Source: an uncultured Candidatus Melainabacteria bacterium | GTDB lineage: Bacteria > Cyanobacteriota > Vampirovibrionia > Gastranaerophilales > Gastranaerophilaceae | DNA length: 46,171 nucleotides | Direction of reading: 5' to 3' | Assembly: GCA_934728585.1 (NCBI GenBank) | Contig: CAKVDZ010000012.1 | Span: 1-46,171, forward strand | In this document: piece by piece, positions 16,143-25,880 of the stretch | Layout: every line of letters begins with the position of its first letter | Position numbering within the stretch: the stretch's first letter is position 1 | The notes under the pieces: generated by a model | Database searches by the model: none | What the model saw: the letters and a program-made list of their open reading frames with translations, nothing else | Told to the model about the DNA's origin: nothing | Program-made: the position numbers and the translations under genes

Positions 16143-17747
16143 ATGTTTAACAATTTTTATCAACACGACGATTATAACTTCGATAGTTGTACAGCAAAAG
16201 GTGTTTGTTCCGCAGACCCAACGATTTCTTCTTTGCAAGAAGTTATTATGATGTACATAAGACAACTTGCGTTTTACACACTTAGACTAAAAAAACGCGG
16301 TGTTTCCAATGACGTAATCAAAAACAATATTATAAACACACTTTCTGGGCTTGTTTCTAATACAGAATACTCTCAAGAGCAGTTTAAAACAATAATTTTG
16401 ACTATTTACGAAAATCTAAGACAGTCAAAAATTTTGTATGAAAGAATTTGCAAAGATAATAATATGAGTGCAGAAAAGCTTGAAAACCAGCTTAGTTTTG
16501 ACAAACAACTCAACTTAAACAATGCAATAAAACAAGGCGAAAAAGAGTTTATCAAAAAGAACAAACTCTTAAGCCAAGAACAGCGCCAAACTTATGAAAT
16601 TATGTTTTTGTTAATCAAAAACGCTTGTATTAACCTAATTCAACTAAAAAGTTATAACAAAACTTACGATGAAGCGTATTATTCAATGCTTCACATGCTT
16701 AGTATGATGAATTACAAAAAAAATTCTATTGAAAAGCTAAAACAAGTAATAAAAAACTTCACAAGAATAAATTATAAACTTACACAATTGCTACACAAGG
16801 CTGAAATAGAGGCTTTTGGCAAGCAAAAAACTGTCGAAGTTTCATTTTCAACTCGTTCAGGAAAAGCCATTTTAGTATCAGGCTCTAATTTGAAAGAACT
16901 TGAACAGGTATTAAAGGCAACAAAAGGTGAAAATGTCGATGTATACACTCATGGTTCAATGATTATGGGGCATACGTACCCTAAATTGGAAGAATATCCA
17001 CAACTTCGCGGACAATTCGGGCTTGGAGTCGAAAACTGTTTGCTTGATTTTGCGACTTTTCCTGGGGCAATTTTAATGACAAAAAATTCGCTTCAAAATG
17101 TCGAATATTTATACCGTGGACGACTTTTTACAACAGATTTGAACGCACCAAAAGGTGTAAAACAAATAGTAAATTGTGATTACAAACCGTTGATTAAATC
17201 AGCAAATGAGGCGAAAGGGTTTGCAAAAGGTCAAATCCGAAATCCGCTTGTGATAGGCTACGAAGACAGCGTCATTGAAAAACGAGTAAATGAACTTATT
17301 ACAAAAATTCATGCCCGCAATATTAAACACTTATTGCTAGTTGGAATTTTAAACCATACTTCACTGCAAAAAAAATATTTTGAAAGACTTTTGCAAATTT
17401 TACCGCAAGACACATATGCAGTAACTCTTTCGACATATACGCCATCAACAAATACTTTCCAAATAAATTCTAGTTACGATTTTATGATTATGTATAAAAT
17501 TCTTGAAGACTTGAACAAAAAAATACAGGATAAATTCTTTGATATTTCAATATTTTTGACAAAATGCGATAAATACGCAATTGCAAATATGCTAAATTTA
17601 AAAGAATTAGGTGCAAAAAATCTTTTGTTAAGCCACTGTTCACCAATGCTAATAAATCCAATTATTTTAGACGCATTCAAAAACATTTTTGGAGTGAATA
17701 CAATTTCTACTCCAAGAGAAGATTTGGCTAAAATAGTGAATAACTAG
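16143..17747 (+). CDS. Hybrid-cluster protein (Hcp) homologue lacking cluster ligands
   Basis: A 534-residue protein from the ATG at 16143. I prefer this start to 16110 because AAAGG lies about 9 bases upstream and MFNNFYQ aligns with the MFCNQC start of Hcp. The Hcp/prismane fold is clear: C16-TAKGV-C22, ILVSGSNLKE, VDVYTHGSMI, TYPKLEEYPQLRGQFG, GAILMTKN, GRLFTTD, and an LG-K block near the C-terminus. By eye-alignment to Desulfovibrio Hcp, all eight hybrid-cluster ligand positions differ: His to S248, Glu to S272, and the cysteines to S316, I402, T431 and I441; Glu to D476 and Lys to Y478. The first two N-terminal 4Fe-4S cysteines are also gone. Hydroxylamine or NO reductase activity is therefore unlikely. 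TATACT at 16063-16068 may be the -10. Confidence 0.75.
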   Translation: MFNNFYQHDDYNFDSCTAKGVCSADPTISSLQEVIMMYIRQLAFYTLRLKKRGVSNDVIKNNIINTLSGLVSNTEYSQEQFKTIILTIYENLRQSKILYERICKDNNMSAEKLENQLSFDKQLNLNNAIKQGEKEFIKKNKLLSQEQRQTYEIMFLLIKNACINLIQLKSYNKTYDEAYYSMLHMLSMMNYKKNSIEKLKQVIKNFTRINYKLTQLLHKAEIEAFGKQKTVEVSFSTRSGKAILVSGSNLKELEQVLKATKGENVDVYTHGSMIMGHTYPKLEEYPQLRGQFGLGVENCLLDFATFPGAILMTKNSLQNVEYLYRGRLFTTDLNAPKGVKQIVNCDYKPLIKSANEAKGFAKGQIRNPLVIGYEDSVIEKRVNELITKIHARNIKHLLLVGILNHTSLQKKYFERLLQILPQDTYAVTLSTYTPSTNTFQINSSYDFMIMYKILEDLNKKIQDKFFDISIFLTKCDKYAIANMLNLKELGAKNLLLSHCSPMLINPIILDAFKNIFGVNTISTPREDLAKIVNN

Positions 17748-17835
17748 TAGCAAAAGGTTTTTACAACACTTAATTATATATCATAAATTTGCTTATTGAC
17801 TTAAATGCTTATCAGCTTATAGTTGATTAAATCAC

Positions 17836-17864
17836 TTGTTTTATTATCCCGTTTGTTCTAAAAT
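17836..17864 (+). promoter_or_regulatory. Promoter of cysS
   Basis: TTGTTT at 17836-17841, a 17-base spacer, and TAAAAT at 17859-17864. The ATG pair at 17872/17875 begins 7-10 bases later without a Shine-Dalgarno, so the mRNA may be leaderless. No T-box-like structure is seen in the 124-bp gap. Confidence 0.45.
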
Positions 17865-17871
17865 AATCGGT

Positions 17872-19251
17872 ATGATGAAACTACATAATACTTACACAGA
17901 CAAAACAGAAGAATTTAAACCTATTGACGGTAACAAGGTTAAAATGTACGTATGCGGTCCAACCGTTTATGATTACGCACACTTAGGACACGCTCGTTGT
18001 TATATCACATGGGACGTACTTTATAGATATTTAAAATTCAAAGGTTATGACGTAACATACTGTCGTAACGTAACAGACGTTGACGATAAAATCCTTAAAA
18101 AAGCTGAAAAAGAAGGTAAAACACCTGAAGAAGTTTCAACTTACTGGTACAAATCTTTCACAAAAAGTATGGAGGGCTTGAACAACCTAAAACCAGACAT
18201 TGAGCCTTTTGCGACAAAAACTTTAGGCGAAATGATTTCTATCGTTAAGGATTTAATCAAAAACGATTATGCTTACGAAGCTGGTGGCGATGTTTATTTC
18301 AGAGTTAAAAAGTTTAAAAACTACGGTATGCTTTCAAAACAACCTATTGACCAACTTGAAAGCGGTGCTAGAGTTGAAGTTGGAGATTTAAAAGAAGACC
18401 CACTAGACTTTGCACTTTGGAAAAAAGACGAAAAATTTGGCTATAACTCACCTTGGGGAGTTGGTCGTCCAGGTTGGCATATTGAATGTTCTGCTATGAG
18501 CAGAAAATATTTGGGCAAAACAATCGATATTCACGCTGGTGGAGCTGATTTAATCTTCCCTCACCACGAAAACGAAATCGCTCAATCTGAATGTGCAAAC
18601 GGTTGCAAATTCGTAAATTACTGGCTACATAATGGTTTTGTAACTATCAACAAAGAAAAAATGTCTAAATCTTTAGGTAATTTCTTAACTATAGACAAAG
18701 TTTTAGAAACTTACGACGCAAACACTATCAGATTGTTCATTTTAACAAACCACTACAGAATGCCTGTTGAATTTTCCGATGAAGTTTTAAAATCAGCTCA
18801 AGCAGGTGCAAAACGTTTAACTAATGCTAAAGCAACACCTATTGACGAAAGCTTAGATATTACTCAAACAGAAGAATATAAACAGTTTACAGAAGCTATG
18901 GACGATGATTTGAACACATCTAAAGCTCTTGCTGTACTTTTTGATCTTGTAAATAAAGCAAACAAAGACGAAAAGAACGCTTATACACTTCTTGTAAAAC
19001 TTGGAAATGTTTTAGGTTTCAATTTTGAAAAAACTGAACTTTCAGAAGAAGAATTACAAGAAAAAATCAAGGCTGTAAGCGATGATTTAGGTATGACGCT
19101 TAATTCAATGGAAGAACTTTTGGAATTAAGAAAAAAATCCCGTGAAGAAAAAAATTGGGATATGGCGGACAAAATCCGTATGGCGCTTGATAAAGTCGGA
19201 ATCGTTTTAAAAGATTCTAAGGACGGCACTACTTGGGAATTAAAAAAATAA
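17872..19251 (+). CDS. cysS: Cysteine--tRNA ligase
   Basis: Charges tRNA-Cys with cysteine. Class I signatures are HLGH (in YDYAHLGHARC) and KMSKS (in KEKMSKSLGN). Zinc ligands are visible as the Cys of YVCGPTV, the Cys of WHIECSAMS, and the His and Glu of HHENEIAQ. The DALR-type helical domain and anticodon-binding tail follow. Family proteins start with M-x-L-x-N-T, so the start is at 17872 or 17875; an upstream ATG at 17836 lies inside the promoter and is unlikely. Length (about 459) is normal. It heads an overlapping chain with the SpoIID-like gene, murJ and tsaC. Confidence 0.95.
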   Translation: MMKLHNTYTDKTEEFKPIDGNKVKMYVCGPTVYDYAHLGHARCYITWDVLYRYLKFKGYDVTYCRNVTDVDDKILKKAEKEGKTPEEVSTYWYKSFTKSMEGLNNLKPDIEPFATKTLGEMISIVKDLIKNDYAYEAGGDVYFRVKKFKNYGMLSKQPIDQLESGARVEVGDLKEDPLDFALWKKDEKFGYNSPWGVGRPGWHIECSAMSRKYLGKTIDIHAGGADLIFPHHENEIAQSECANGCKFVNYWLHNGFVTINKEKMSKSLGNFLTIDKVLETYDANTIRLFILTNHYRMPVEFSDEVLKSAQAGAKRLTNAKATPIDESLDITQTEEYKQFTEAMDDDLNTSKALAVLFDLVNKANKDEKNAYTLLVKLGNVLGFNFEKTELSEEELQEKIKAVSDDLGMTLNSMEELLELRKKSREEKNWDMADKIRMALDKVGIVLKDSKDGTTWELKK

Positions 19252-20933
19252 AAAATATAATTTTAGGACTTGTAATTTTTGCATTCGCATTTTCAAGTCC
19301 TAAAATATTTGCAAATACAAATGACATTCAAACAGGTACAAATCTTGTTAGAGTTGGCATTGGAAACCAAAATTGGTCAACATTCAATTACCAAACGACA
19401 ACAATTTTTGGAACTTCTGATGTTTATATTTATGAAAAAAACAGTCATAATCTAGTAAAGACAGCACCAATAGATACTCCTATCGTTATTACTCTTAAAA
19501 ACGGCATATACGAAATCAAAATAAATGACGAAATATTCAATCTTAATGATACATTCATTCTTGAATGTCCTGACGGATTATTGGGAATAAAAGACCTTAA
19601 AAGAAAAGGTAAACAGGCACTTTACAGAAATTCAATTGAAATTGTTAAAAAGCCTAAAACAGAAAATTTATTTTACATAGTAAATGTTTTGGATATTCAA
19701 GATTACCTAAAAGGCGTTGTTCCAAACGAAATGCCTACAAGTTTTGGACTTGAAGCACTAAAAGCGCAAGCTGTTGCTGCAAGAAATTACGTTCTAAGTC
19801 CAAGAACACGATATGTTCAAGAATACGACGTTGTCGACTCTGTCGCAAGCCAAGTTTATTTTGGCGCAAATACAGAAGAAAATATTTCAGATAGAGCGGT
19901 TAGAGAAACAGACGGAATTGTCGCAACTTATAATTGGAATTTAATTTTGGCACAATACAGTTCAACTGCTGGTGGATATACAGAAAGCTATCCAAACGCT
20001 TTTCCAGAAGCGTTTAACAAATTCAGCAGAACAAACCCAAAACCTTATTTAACTGCAAAAGCAGATATGCTTAATCAACCGCCATTACGCACAGAAGAAG
20101 AAGTGCGCGAATTTTACAAAAATAGTCCCGAATCTTACGATATTCGTTCAAGATACTATCGTTGGCAAAAAGAGTGGACAAAAGAAGAATTACAAGAAAT
20201 TTTGGCTAAAACCCTTGTATCACAATCAAAAACAGGATTTGTTTATCCAAAATTAGAAAAAGCTGAAGATTTTGGCGAGTTAATAAATATTGTTCCTAAA
20301 AAACGTGGAGATTCTGGCAAGCTTATTGAGGTTGAAGTTCAAGCCACAAGCGGAAATTACGCTATTCAAAAAGAACTTGTAATCCGTAGAATTTTCCAAA
20401 AAAATAACATCTCGCTTCCAAGTGCAAATGTTGTTTTCGATTTTGTTAATGACGAAGAAACAGGCGAACAAAAGGTTATAGCTTACGGTGGCGGATTTGG
20501 TCACGGTGTTGGAATGAGTCAATACGGCGCTGGATTTATGGGTAAAGAATTAAAAATGCCGTTTGACAAAATCTTAAAACATTATTATACAGGTATTTCA
20601 TTAGGCACAAACCCAGTAATAATCTCCTCTTACCCAACACAAAGACAAATTACTCAAAAATTTTACTCAGATACTAAAAAAGCTGATTTAGTAATTGACA
20701 ATAGATTCAATTTATCAAAAATCAATTTGATTGTGAATGGCAAAGAAAGTTCAATACCACTAGAACAAAGCCTTAGCCCATTTAAACAACCTTTGCGAAT
20801 TGATATTTCTCATTTGATAAAAAAAGGTGAAAATGTAGTTACTTTCTGCTATCCTTTAGAAGAAGGTACAACAAAAGCAGGAAGATTATTTATTGAGGTT
20901 ATAAATCCAGATGCAGACAAATTCGGCTTCTAA
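19233..20933 (+). CDS. SpoIID/LytB-domain exported peptidoglycan lytic protein
   Basis: A 566-residue protein. A signal peptide covers residues 1-27 (basic KKIKN, hydrophobic core, cut near KIFA-N). The SpoIID domain begins near residue 150: LDIQDYLKGVVPNEMP with the likely catalytic E166, then LEALKAQAVAARNYV, and GFGHGVGMSQYGAG near residue 425. SpoIID enzymes are lytic transglycosylases acting on denuded glycan strands. The reading starts at TTG and overlaps cysS by 19 bases. No ATG fits before the signal peptide, which supports the TTG and translational coupling. This organism has no visible sporulation genes here, so the role is probably cell-wall remodelling. Confidence 0.85.
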   Translation: MGIKKIKNIILGLVIFAFAFSSPKIFANTNDIQTGTNLVRVGIGNQNWSTFNYQTTTIFGTSDVYIYEKNSHNLVKTAPIDTPIVITLKNGIYEIKINDEIFNLNDTFILECPDGLLGIKDLKRKGKQALYRNSIEIVKKPKTENLFYIVNVLDIQDYLKGVVPNEMPTSFGLEALKAQAVAARNYVLSPRTRYVQEYDVVDSVASQVYFGANTEENISDRAVRETDGIVATYNWNLILAQYSSTAGGYTESYPNAFPEAFNKFSRTNPKPYLTAKADMLNQPPLRTEEEVREFYKNSPESYDIRSRYYRWQKEWTKEELQEILAKTLVSQSKTGFVYPKLEKAEDFGELINIVPKKRGDSGKLIEVEVQATSGNYAIQKELVIRRIFQKNNISLPSANVVFDFVNDEETGEQKVIAYGGGFGHGVGMSQYGAGFMGKELKMPFDKILKHYYTGISLGTNPVIISSYPTQRQITQKFYSDTKKADLVIDNRFNLSKINLIVNGKESSIPLEQSLSPFKQPLRIDISHLIKKGENVVTFCYPLEEGTTKAGRLFIEVINPDADKFGF

Positions 20934-22527
20934 TTCAAATAACACAACGACTATTTTAAAAGCAGCGTGGCTTATTGCCGTAGTTACAGTAGTAAGCAAG
21001 CTTGTAGGGTTTTTACGCGACATTATTATCGCAAATTATTATGGTGCAACAACTGTATCTGATGCATACTTCTATGCGTATCAAATTCCAGCACTTGCCG
21101 TAATCCTTTTAGGCGGTATTGGCGGACCTTTTCACAGCGCTACTGTTGCTGTTTTCACAAAATTAATTCCAAATTTAAAAGAGAAACCACCTGAAGTTGC
21201 AGAAAAATTATTCAACACATTTTTGACTGCAAGTTTCATATTTTTCACAGTTTTAACGATAATTTTCTTTGTATTTTCAAACCAAATAATGTCGTTAATC
21301 ATATCTGACGGAAGTCCAGAATTGGTAAGTCTTGCAAGTACACATTTGAGAATTATGTGTCCGTCACTTATCGTTGGAGGTCTAATCGGGATTTATTATG
21401 GCATTTTGATTAGCTACAAAGAATTTATTTTACCTAGTTTGTCGCCTATTATTGTAAGCGTCGTAATTATTGGCGCATTACTTTTTACAGGCGGTGATAA
21501 AACAGGGGTAGTACTTGCAACAGCAACTATCGTCGGTGCTTGTTGCCAATTATTATTGCAAATGCCACGTGTAAGACAATTAGGGTTCAAAATCAGACCA
21601 AACCTTGATTTTGTGAACAATACAAACTTCAATAACATATTAGAACTGCTTTTTCCAGCAATTTTAAGTTCTACAATTGGGCAAGTTCATATTTATATTG
21701 ATATGTTCTTTGCATCTTGCCTTGAAGAAGGCGCATGGACAGCAATCGGTTTTGCAAATAGAGTTTTTCAATTTCCAGTAGGAATTTTAGTTACAGCATT
21801 CTTAGTCCCTCTATTCCCTTTATTCTCAAGACTTGTTGGCGAAAAAGATTTTGACGGAATAAGAACATACTTCAACAAAGGTGTAGGCGTTCTTTTATTT
21901 GCATCATTCCCGATTATCATTGGAATTTTGTTATTGGGTCAAGACGGTATCAGAATTGTATTTGAGCGTGGTGCATTCAACGATAACGCAACATTTATGG
22001 TAACTCAAGCACTTTGGTTCTTGTCTTTCTCAATTCTACCTTACGTTTTCAGAGATTCAATAACAAGAGTTTATTATTCGTTTAATGACTCTGCAACACC
22101 GTTTATCGTTGCGTTTTCATCAATTGTTTTAAAAGTATTTTTAAACTTGTTATTGGTGAAAAAATTAGCCCTAGGCATTGGCGGAATTACGCTTTCAACT
22201 TCACTTGTAACACTATTTAACGCAGTTGTTCTAGGCATTTTAATCAGTAAAAAAATCAAACTTGATTATAAAAACCTATTCATAAACTTCCTTAAAATGA
22301 TGTTTGCAGGTGCAATCACATTCATAATCTGCTACTTTATTGCTGGATTAATGGAAATTCAGCTTTTAGACTTGTTAAGTAGCGCACCTAAATATTCTTA
22401 CGAATTTATTAAAATCTTTGTAATTGGAATTTTATGTATATCGATTTATACAGGCTTAAATCTTGCGTTAAAAATGGAATATGCAAGCGAATTAACCAAA
22501 AGAGTTGTAGAAAGATTTAAAAAATGA
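20911..22527 (+). CDS. murJ: Lipid II flippase MurJ
   Basis: A 538-residue protein with about 14 membrane segments. The N-terminal LVGFLRDIIIANYYGATTVSDAYFYA block and later FQFPVGIL and FAFRV-like segments (here FANRVFQFP) are hallmarks of MurJ/MviN. It moves lipid II from the cytoplasmic to the periplasmic face for peptidoglycan synthesis. It overlaps the SpoIID-like gene by 23 bases and tsaC by 4 bases, so it belongs to one transcript. Length is standard. Confidence 0.93.
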   Translation: MQTNSASNSNNTTTILKAAWLIAVVTVVSKLVGFLRDIIIANYYGATTVSDAYFYAYQIPALAVILLGGIGGPFHSATVAVFTKLIPNLKEKPPEVAEKLFNTFLTASFIFFTVLTIIFFVFSNQIMSLIISDGSPELVSLASTHLRIMCPSLIVGGLIGIYYGILISYKEFILPSLSPIIVSVVIIGALLFTGGDKTGVVLATATIVGACCQLLLQMPRVRQLGFKIRPNLDFVNNTNFNNILELLFPAILSSTIGQVHIYIDMFFASCLEEGAWTAIGFANRVFQFPVGILVTAFLVPLFPLFSRLVGEKDFDGIRTYFNKGVGVLLFASFPIIIGILLLGQDGIRIVFERGAFNDNATFMVTQALWFLSFSILPYVFRDSITRVYYSFNDSATPFIVAFSSIVLKVFLNLLLVKKLALGIGGITLSTSLVTLFNAVVLGILISKKIKLDYKNLFINFLKMMFAGAITFIICYFIAGLMEIQLLDLLSSAPKYSYEFIKIFVIGILCISIYTGLNLALKMEYASELTKRVVERFKK

Positions 22528-23102
22528 TTGATTCAAAAAAAATAAAAGAAATTCTTGAAAATGACGGAGTTATAGCATTTGTAACTGATACCGTTTGGGG
22601 AATTGGTTGCTTGCCAACTTCAAAACGTGCAGTAGAAAGAATTTATGAAATCAAACATCGCGATAGCAATAAGCCATTAATTCTTATGTCAAACAGCATT
22701 GAGCCTTTGCGCAAATATGTAAAACCATTAACAGAAAAGGCAGAAGAACTTATTAAAAAGCATTTTGCTGGTGCATTAACTCTTGTTGTAGAAAAATCAG
22801 AACTTACACCAGATTACATCACAAGTGGGTTAAACACGGTAGGCATAAGAGTTCCAGACAACAAAGTCTTTGCAGAAATTTGTTCTTGCATTGACGGAAA
22901 TGTTTTAGCGACAACAAGCGCAAACCTTTCAAACGAGCCACCAGCACTATCTTATGATGAAGCGGTTAAATATATTGGTAATAGTGTCGACTTAGTTGTA
23001 GATGATTTTGGCGAAAAAGCACAGGGTCGCGCATCAACAGTTGCTGGAATTTTTCCTGACGGCATAAAAATCTTCCGTCAAGGTGATGTGATTGTAGCGT
23101 AA
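22524..23102 (+). CDS. tsaC: L-threonylcarbamoyladenylate synthase (TsaC/YrdC/Sua5)
   Basis: A 192-residue protein making threonylcarbamoyl-AMP for the t6A37 modification of ANN-decoding tRNAs. Motifs: VTDTVWGIGCL, the KHRDSNKPL substrate-binding segment (K-x-R...K), GLNTVGIRVPD, and TTSANLSNEPP. The length fits TsaC without the Sua5 C-terminal domain. It overlaps murJ by ATGA, the last gene of the chain. A strong bidirectional terminator follows. Confidence 0.92.
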   Translation: MIDSKKIKEILENDGVIAFVTDTVWGIGCLPTSKRAVERIYEIKHRDSNKPLILMSNSIEPLRKYVKPLTEKAEELIKKHFAGALTLVVEKSELTPDYITSGLNTVGIRVPDNKVFAEICSCIDGNVLATTSANLSNEPPALSYDEAVKYIGNSVDLVVDDFGEKAQGRASTVAGIFPDGIKIFRQGDVIVA

Positions 23103-23141
23103 ACTACTTGAAAAAATATAAAATAGTTATTCACAAATAAA

Positions 23142-23179
23142 AAAAGTGCGCACTGCGTGTTTACGCAGTGCGCACTTTT
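23142..23179. terminator. Bidirectional terminator between tsaC and clpB
   Basis: A perfect 17-bp inverted repeat (23142-23158 with 23163-23179) with a 4-base loop and flanking A and T runs. It sits in the gap between two convergent genes and can serve both. Confidence 0.95.
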
Positions 23180-23185
23180 AAACAA

Positions 23186-25780
23186 TTATTTCGATTTTCT
23201 TTTGAATTTAATTTCTTCGTCTTCGGCATCAATTACCAAAGTATCACCTTTAATGAATTTTTGTGCCAAAATCAACTTAGCTAATGGGTTTTCAACCATT
23301 TGACGAATTGTACGTTTCAATGGTCTTGCGCCGTAAATTGGGTTATAACCTTGAGTTGCAAGCAATTCTTTTGCATCTGGTGTAACTTCCAAATTGATTT
23401 CTTGTTCGCCTAGACGTTTGCCTAAAGAATCCATTTGAATATCTACAATTTGTTTCAAATTGTCTAAAGTTAAGCCTTTGAAGAAAATTGTTTCGTCAAC
23501 ACGGTTTAAAAATTCTGGTTTGAAACGTTCTTTCATAATATTCATAACTTTTTCTTTAGTTTCTGAAAAATCACCACTTATAGAATCTTCCAAGATAACT
23601 TCGCTACCGATGTTACTTGTCATAATTATAAGTGTATTTTTGAAATCAACTGTTCTGCCCTTTGAATCTGTCAAACGACCGTCATCAAAGATTTGCAACA
23701 TTAAGTTAAATACATCAGGGTGAGCTTTTTCTATTTCATCAAACAATACTACAGAATAGGGTTTTCTACGTACTGCTTCTGTCAATTGACCGCCCTCATC
23801 GTAACCAACGTATCCTGGAGGAGCACCAACTAATCTTGCAACGTTATGTTTTTCCATATATTCAGACATATCAATTCTAACAATTGCGTCTTCATCATTA
23901 AACATAAAGTCTGCCAAAGATTTTGCAAGTTCTGTTTTACCAACACCAGTTGGACCTAAGAAAATAAACGTACCAATTGGACGTTTTGGATCTTTCAAAC
24001 CAGAACGAGCACGACGAATTGCATCTGAAACAGTGTTTACAGCTTCATCTTGACCGATTAAACGTTTGTGAAGAACATCTTCCATAGAAATTAATTTCTT
24101 CATTTCGCTTTCAACCAACTTAGAAACAGGAACGCCAGTCCATTTGCTTACTACTTCAGCAATATCGTCACCATCAATTTCTTCCTTAAGCAATTGATTG
24201 TCTTTTTTATCCGTACCTTGAATGTCTTCAAGTTTCTTTTGTAACTCCATCAACTTGCCATATTTCAATTCTGCAGCTTTTTGCAAGTCTGTATTACGTT
24301 CAGCTTTTTCAATTTCAAGTTTAACTTGTTCAATTTCTTCTTTGATTGAAGCTTCACCTTGAATTGTAGCTTTTTCTTTGTTCCATTGTTCTTTTAGAAC
24401 TCCTATTTTGCTTTCCAAATCGCTAATTTCTTGTGAAATTTCAAGAATTTTTCTTTCACAATCTGGATTAGATTCTTCTTTTTTCAAGGCTTCACGTTCA
24501 ATTTCCAATTGAACTTTTTGTCTTGACATAATATCGATTTCTTCTGGCATAGAATCAATTTCAATACGAAGTGATGATGCAGCTTCATCGATTAAGTCAA
24601 TCGCTTTATCTGGCAAGAAACGGTCTGTAATGTATCTATCAGATAATTTTACAGCTTGAATTAAGGCACTATCAAGAATTCTAACACCGTGGTGAACTTC
24701 ATATTTTTCTTTTAAACCACGTAAAATACTGATTGTGTCTTCAACAGACGGTTCATTAACCATAACAGGTTGGAAACGTCTTTCTAAAGCTGGGTCTTTT
24801 TCGATATATTTTCTATATTCGTTAATTGTAGTTGCACCGATTGTTCTTAAAACACCTCTTGCAAGCATTGGTTTTAGCAAGTTACCAGCGTCCATTGAAC
24901 CCTCTGTAGCGCCAGCACCAACTACTGTATGAAGTTCATCAATAAACATTACAATATGTCCATCTGAATCTTCAACTTCTTTTAATACAGCCTTTAAACG
25001 TTCTTCAAATTCACCACGGAATTTTGCACCTGCAACTAATGCGCCCAAATCCAAGGAAATCAATTTATCATTTTTCAAGCTTTCAGGAACATCGCCTCTA
25101 ACCATACGTTGAGCCAAGCCCTCAATAATTGCGGTTTTACCAACACCAGGTTCACCAATCAAAACAGGGTTGTTTTTTGTACGTCTGTTTAAAACTTGGA
25201 TTATACGACGAATTTCTTCGTCACGACCAATTACAGGGTCTAATTTACCTTTTCTTGCAAGCTCTGTCAAATCCGTTGAATATTTTTCAAGAGCTTTCAT
25301 ATTTTCTTCTGCGTTTTTATTATCCACTTTTTTATTACCTCTTACTTTCTTCATTACATTTAAAACGTTATTTGTGCTGACATGAGCGTCTGCAAGCAAC
25401 TTTTTAATGTTACTATTTTCAAGTTTTGTCATCGCAAGTAAAATACTTTCGATAGAGATAAATTCGTCTTTCAACTCGTTTGCTGTAGTATCTGCAATAT
25501 CCAACAATGCAGAAGTATTATTTGACAAAAACAACTGTTGAGTGTTTTGAACACCGCTTATTGTTGGAAAATCATTAACTGCCTTTGTTACAGCGTTAAT
25601 AAAGTTTTGATTTAATAGTTTTAATTCTGTTAAATAATCTCTTGAAATTCCATTGTCTTGAATCATCGCAAGCATAATGTGTTCAGGTTCTATCTGCGTA
25701 TTGTGCTTAGAATTCATCAATGCACTTGCTGATGAAATAATTTCTTGTGAATAATTTGTTAATCTATCAAAATTTATCAT
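23186..25780 (-). CDS. clpB: ATP-dependent disaggregase ClpB
   Basis: An 864-residue AAA+ chaperone that resolubilises aggregated proteins with DnaK. The N-domain covers residues 1-145. NBD1 has Walker A GEPGVGKT at 209-216. A long coiled-coil middle domain (about 405-520) marks ClpB rather than ClpA/C. NBD2 has Walker A GPTGVGKT at 609-616, and the C-terminal D2-small domain follows (YNPIYGARPLKRTI). Length is normal. A search of the upstream gap found no CIRCE operator; only a weak GAGAG precedes the ATG. Confidence 0.96.
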   Translation of the reverse strand: MINFDRLTNYSQEIISSASALMNSKHNTQIEPEHIMLAMIQDNGISRDYLTELKLLNQNFINAVTKAVNDFPTISGVQNTQQLFLSNNTSALLDIADTTANELKDEFISIESILLAMTKLENSNIKKLLADAHVSTNNVLNVMKKVRGNKKVDNKNAEENMKALEKYSTDLTELARKGKLDPVIGRDEEIRRIIQVLNRRTKNNPVLIGEPGVGKTAIIEGLAQRMVRGDVPESLKNDKLISLDLGALVAGAKFRGEFEERLKAVLKEVEDSDGHIVMFIDELHTVVGAGATEGSMDAGNLLKPMLARGVLRTIGATTINEYRKYIEKDPALERRFQPVMVNEPSVEDTISILRGLKEKYEVHHGVRILDSALIQAVKLSDRYITDRFLPDKAIDLIDEAASSLRIEIDSMPEEIDIMSRQKVQLEIEREALKKEESNPDCERKILEISQEISDLESKIGVLKEQWNKEKATIQGEASIKEEIEQVKLEIEKAERNTDLQKAAELKYGKLMELQKKLEDIQGTDKKDNQLLKEEIDGDDIAEVVSKWTGVPVSKLVESEMKKLISMEDVLHKRLIGQDEAVNTVSDAIRRARSGLKDPKRPIGTFIFLGPTGVGKTELAKSLADFMFNDEDAIVRIDMSEYMEKHNVARLVGAPPGYVGYDEGGQLTEAVRRKPYSVVLFDEIEKAHPDVFNLMLQIFDDGRLTDSKGRTVDFKNTLIIMTSNIGSEVILEDSISGDFSETKEKVMNIMKERFKPEFLNRVDETIFFKGLTLDNLKQIVDIQMDSLGKRLGEQEINLEVTPDAKELLATQGYNPIYGARPLKRTIRQMVENPLAKLILAQKFIKGDTLVIDAEDEEIKFKRKSK

Positions 25781-25865
25781 ACTATTATTTTAACTCTCTT
25801 TTCTAGAATTTCTTAAAACTTCATTTTTAATTAATATTTTAATTGATAAATAAATTTTTTAATCA

Positions 25866-25871
25866 TATAAT
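25866..25871 (+). promoter_or_regulatory. TATAAT -10, possibly leaderless
   Basis: A consensus TATAAT 9 bases ahead of the ATG at 25881, with no Shine-Dalgarno between. Confidence 0.45.
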
Positions 25872-25880
25872 TTAAGTATT

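Noticed and set aside
25781..25880. CIRCE heat-shock operator before clpB
   Set aside because: No TTAGCACTC-N9-GAGTGCTAA-like sequence; only a short TTCTAGAA palindrome.
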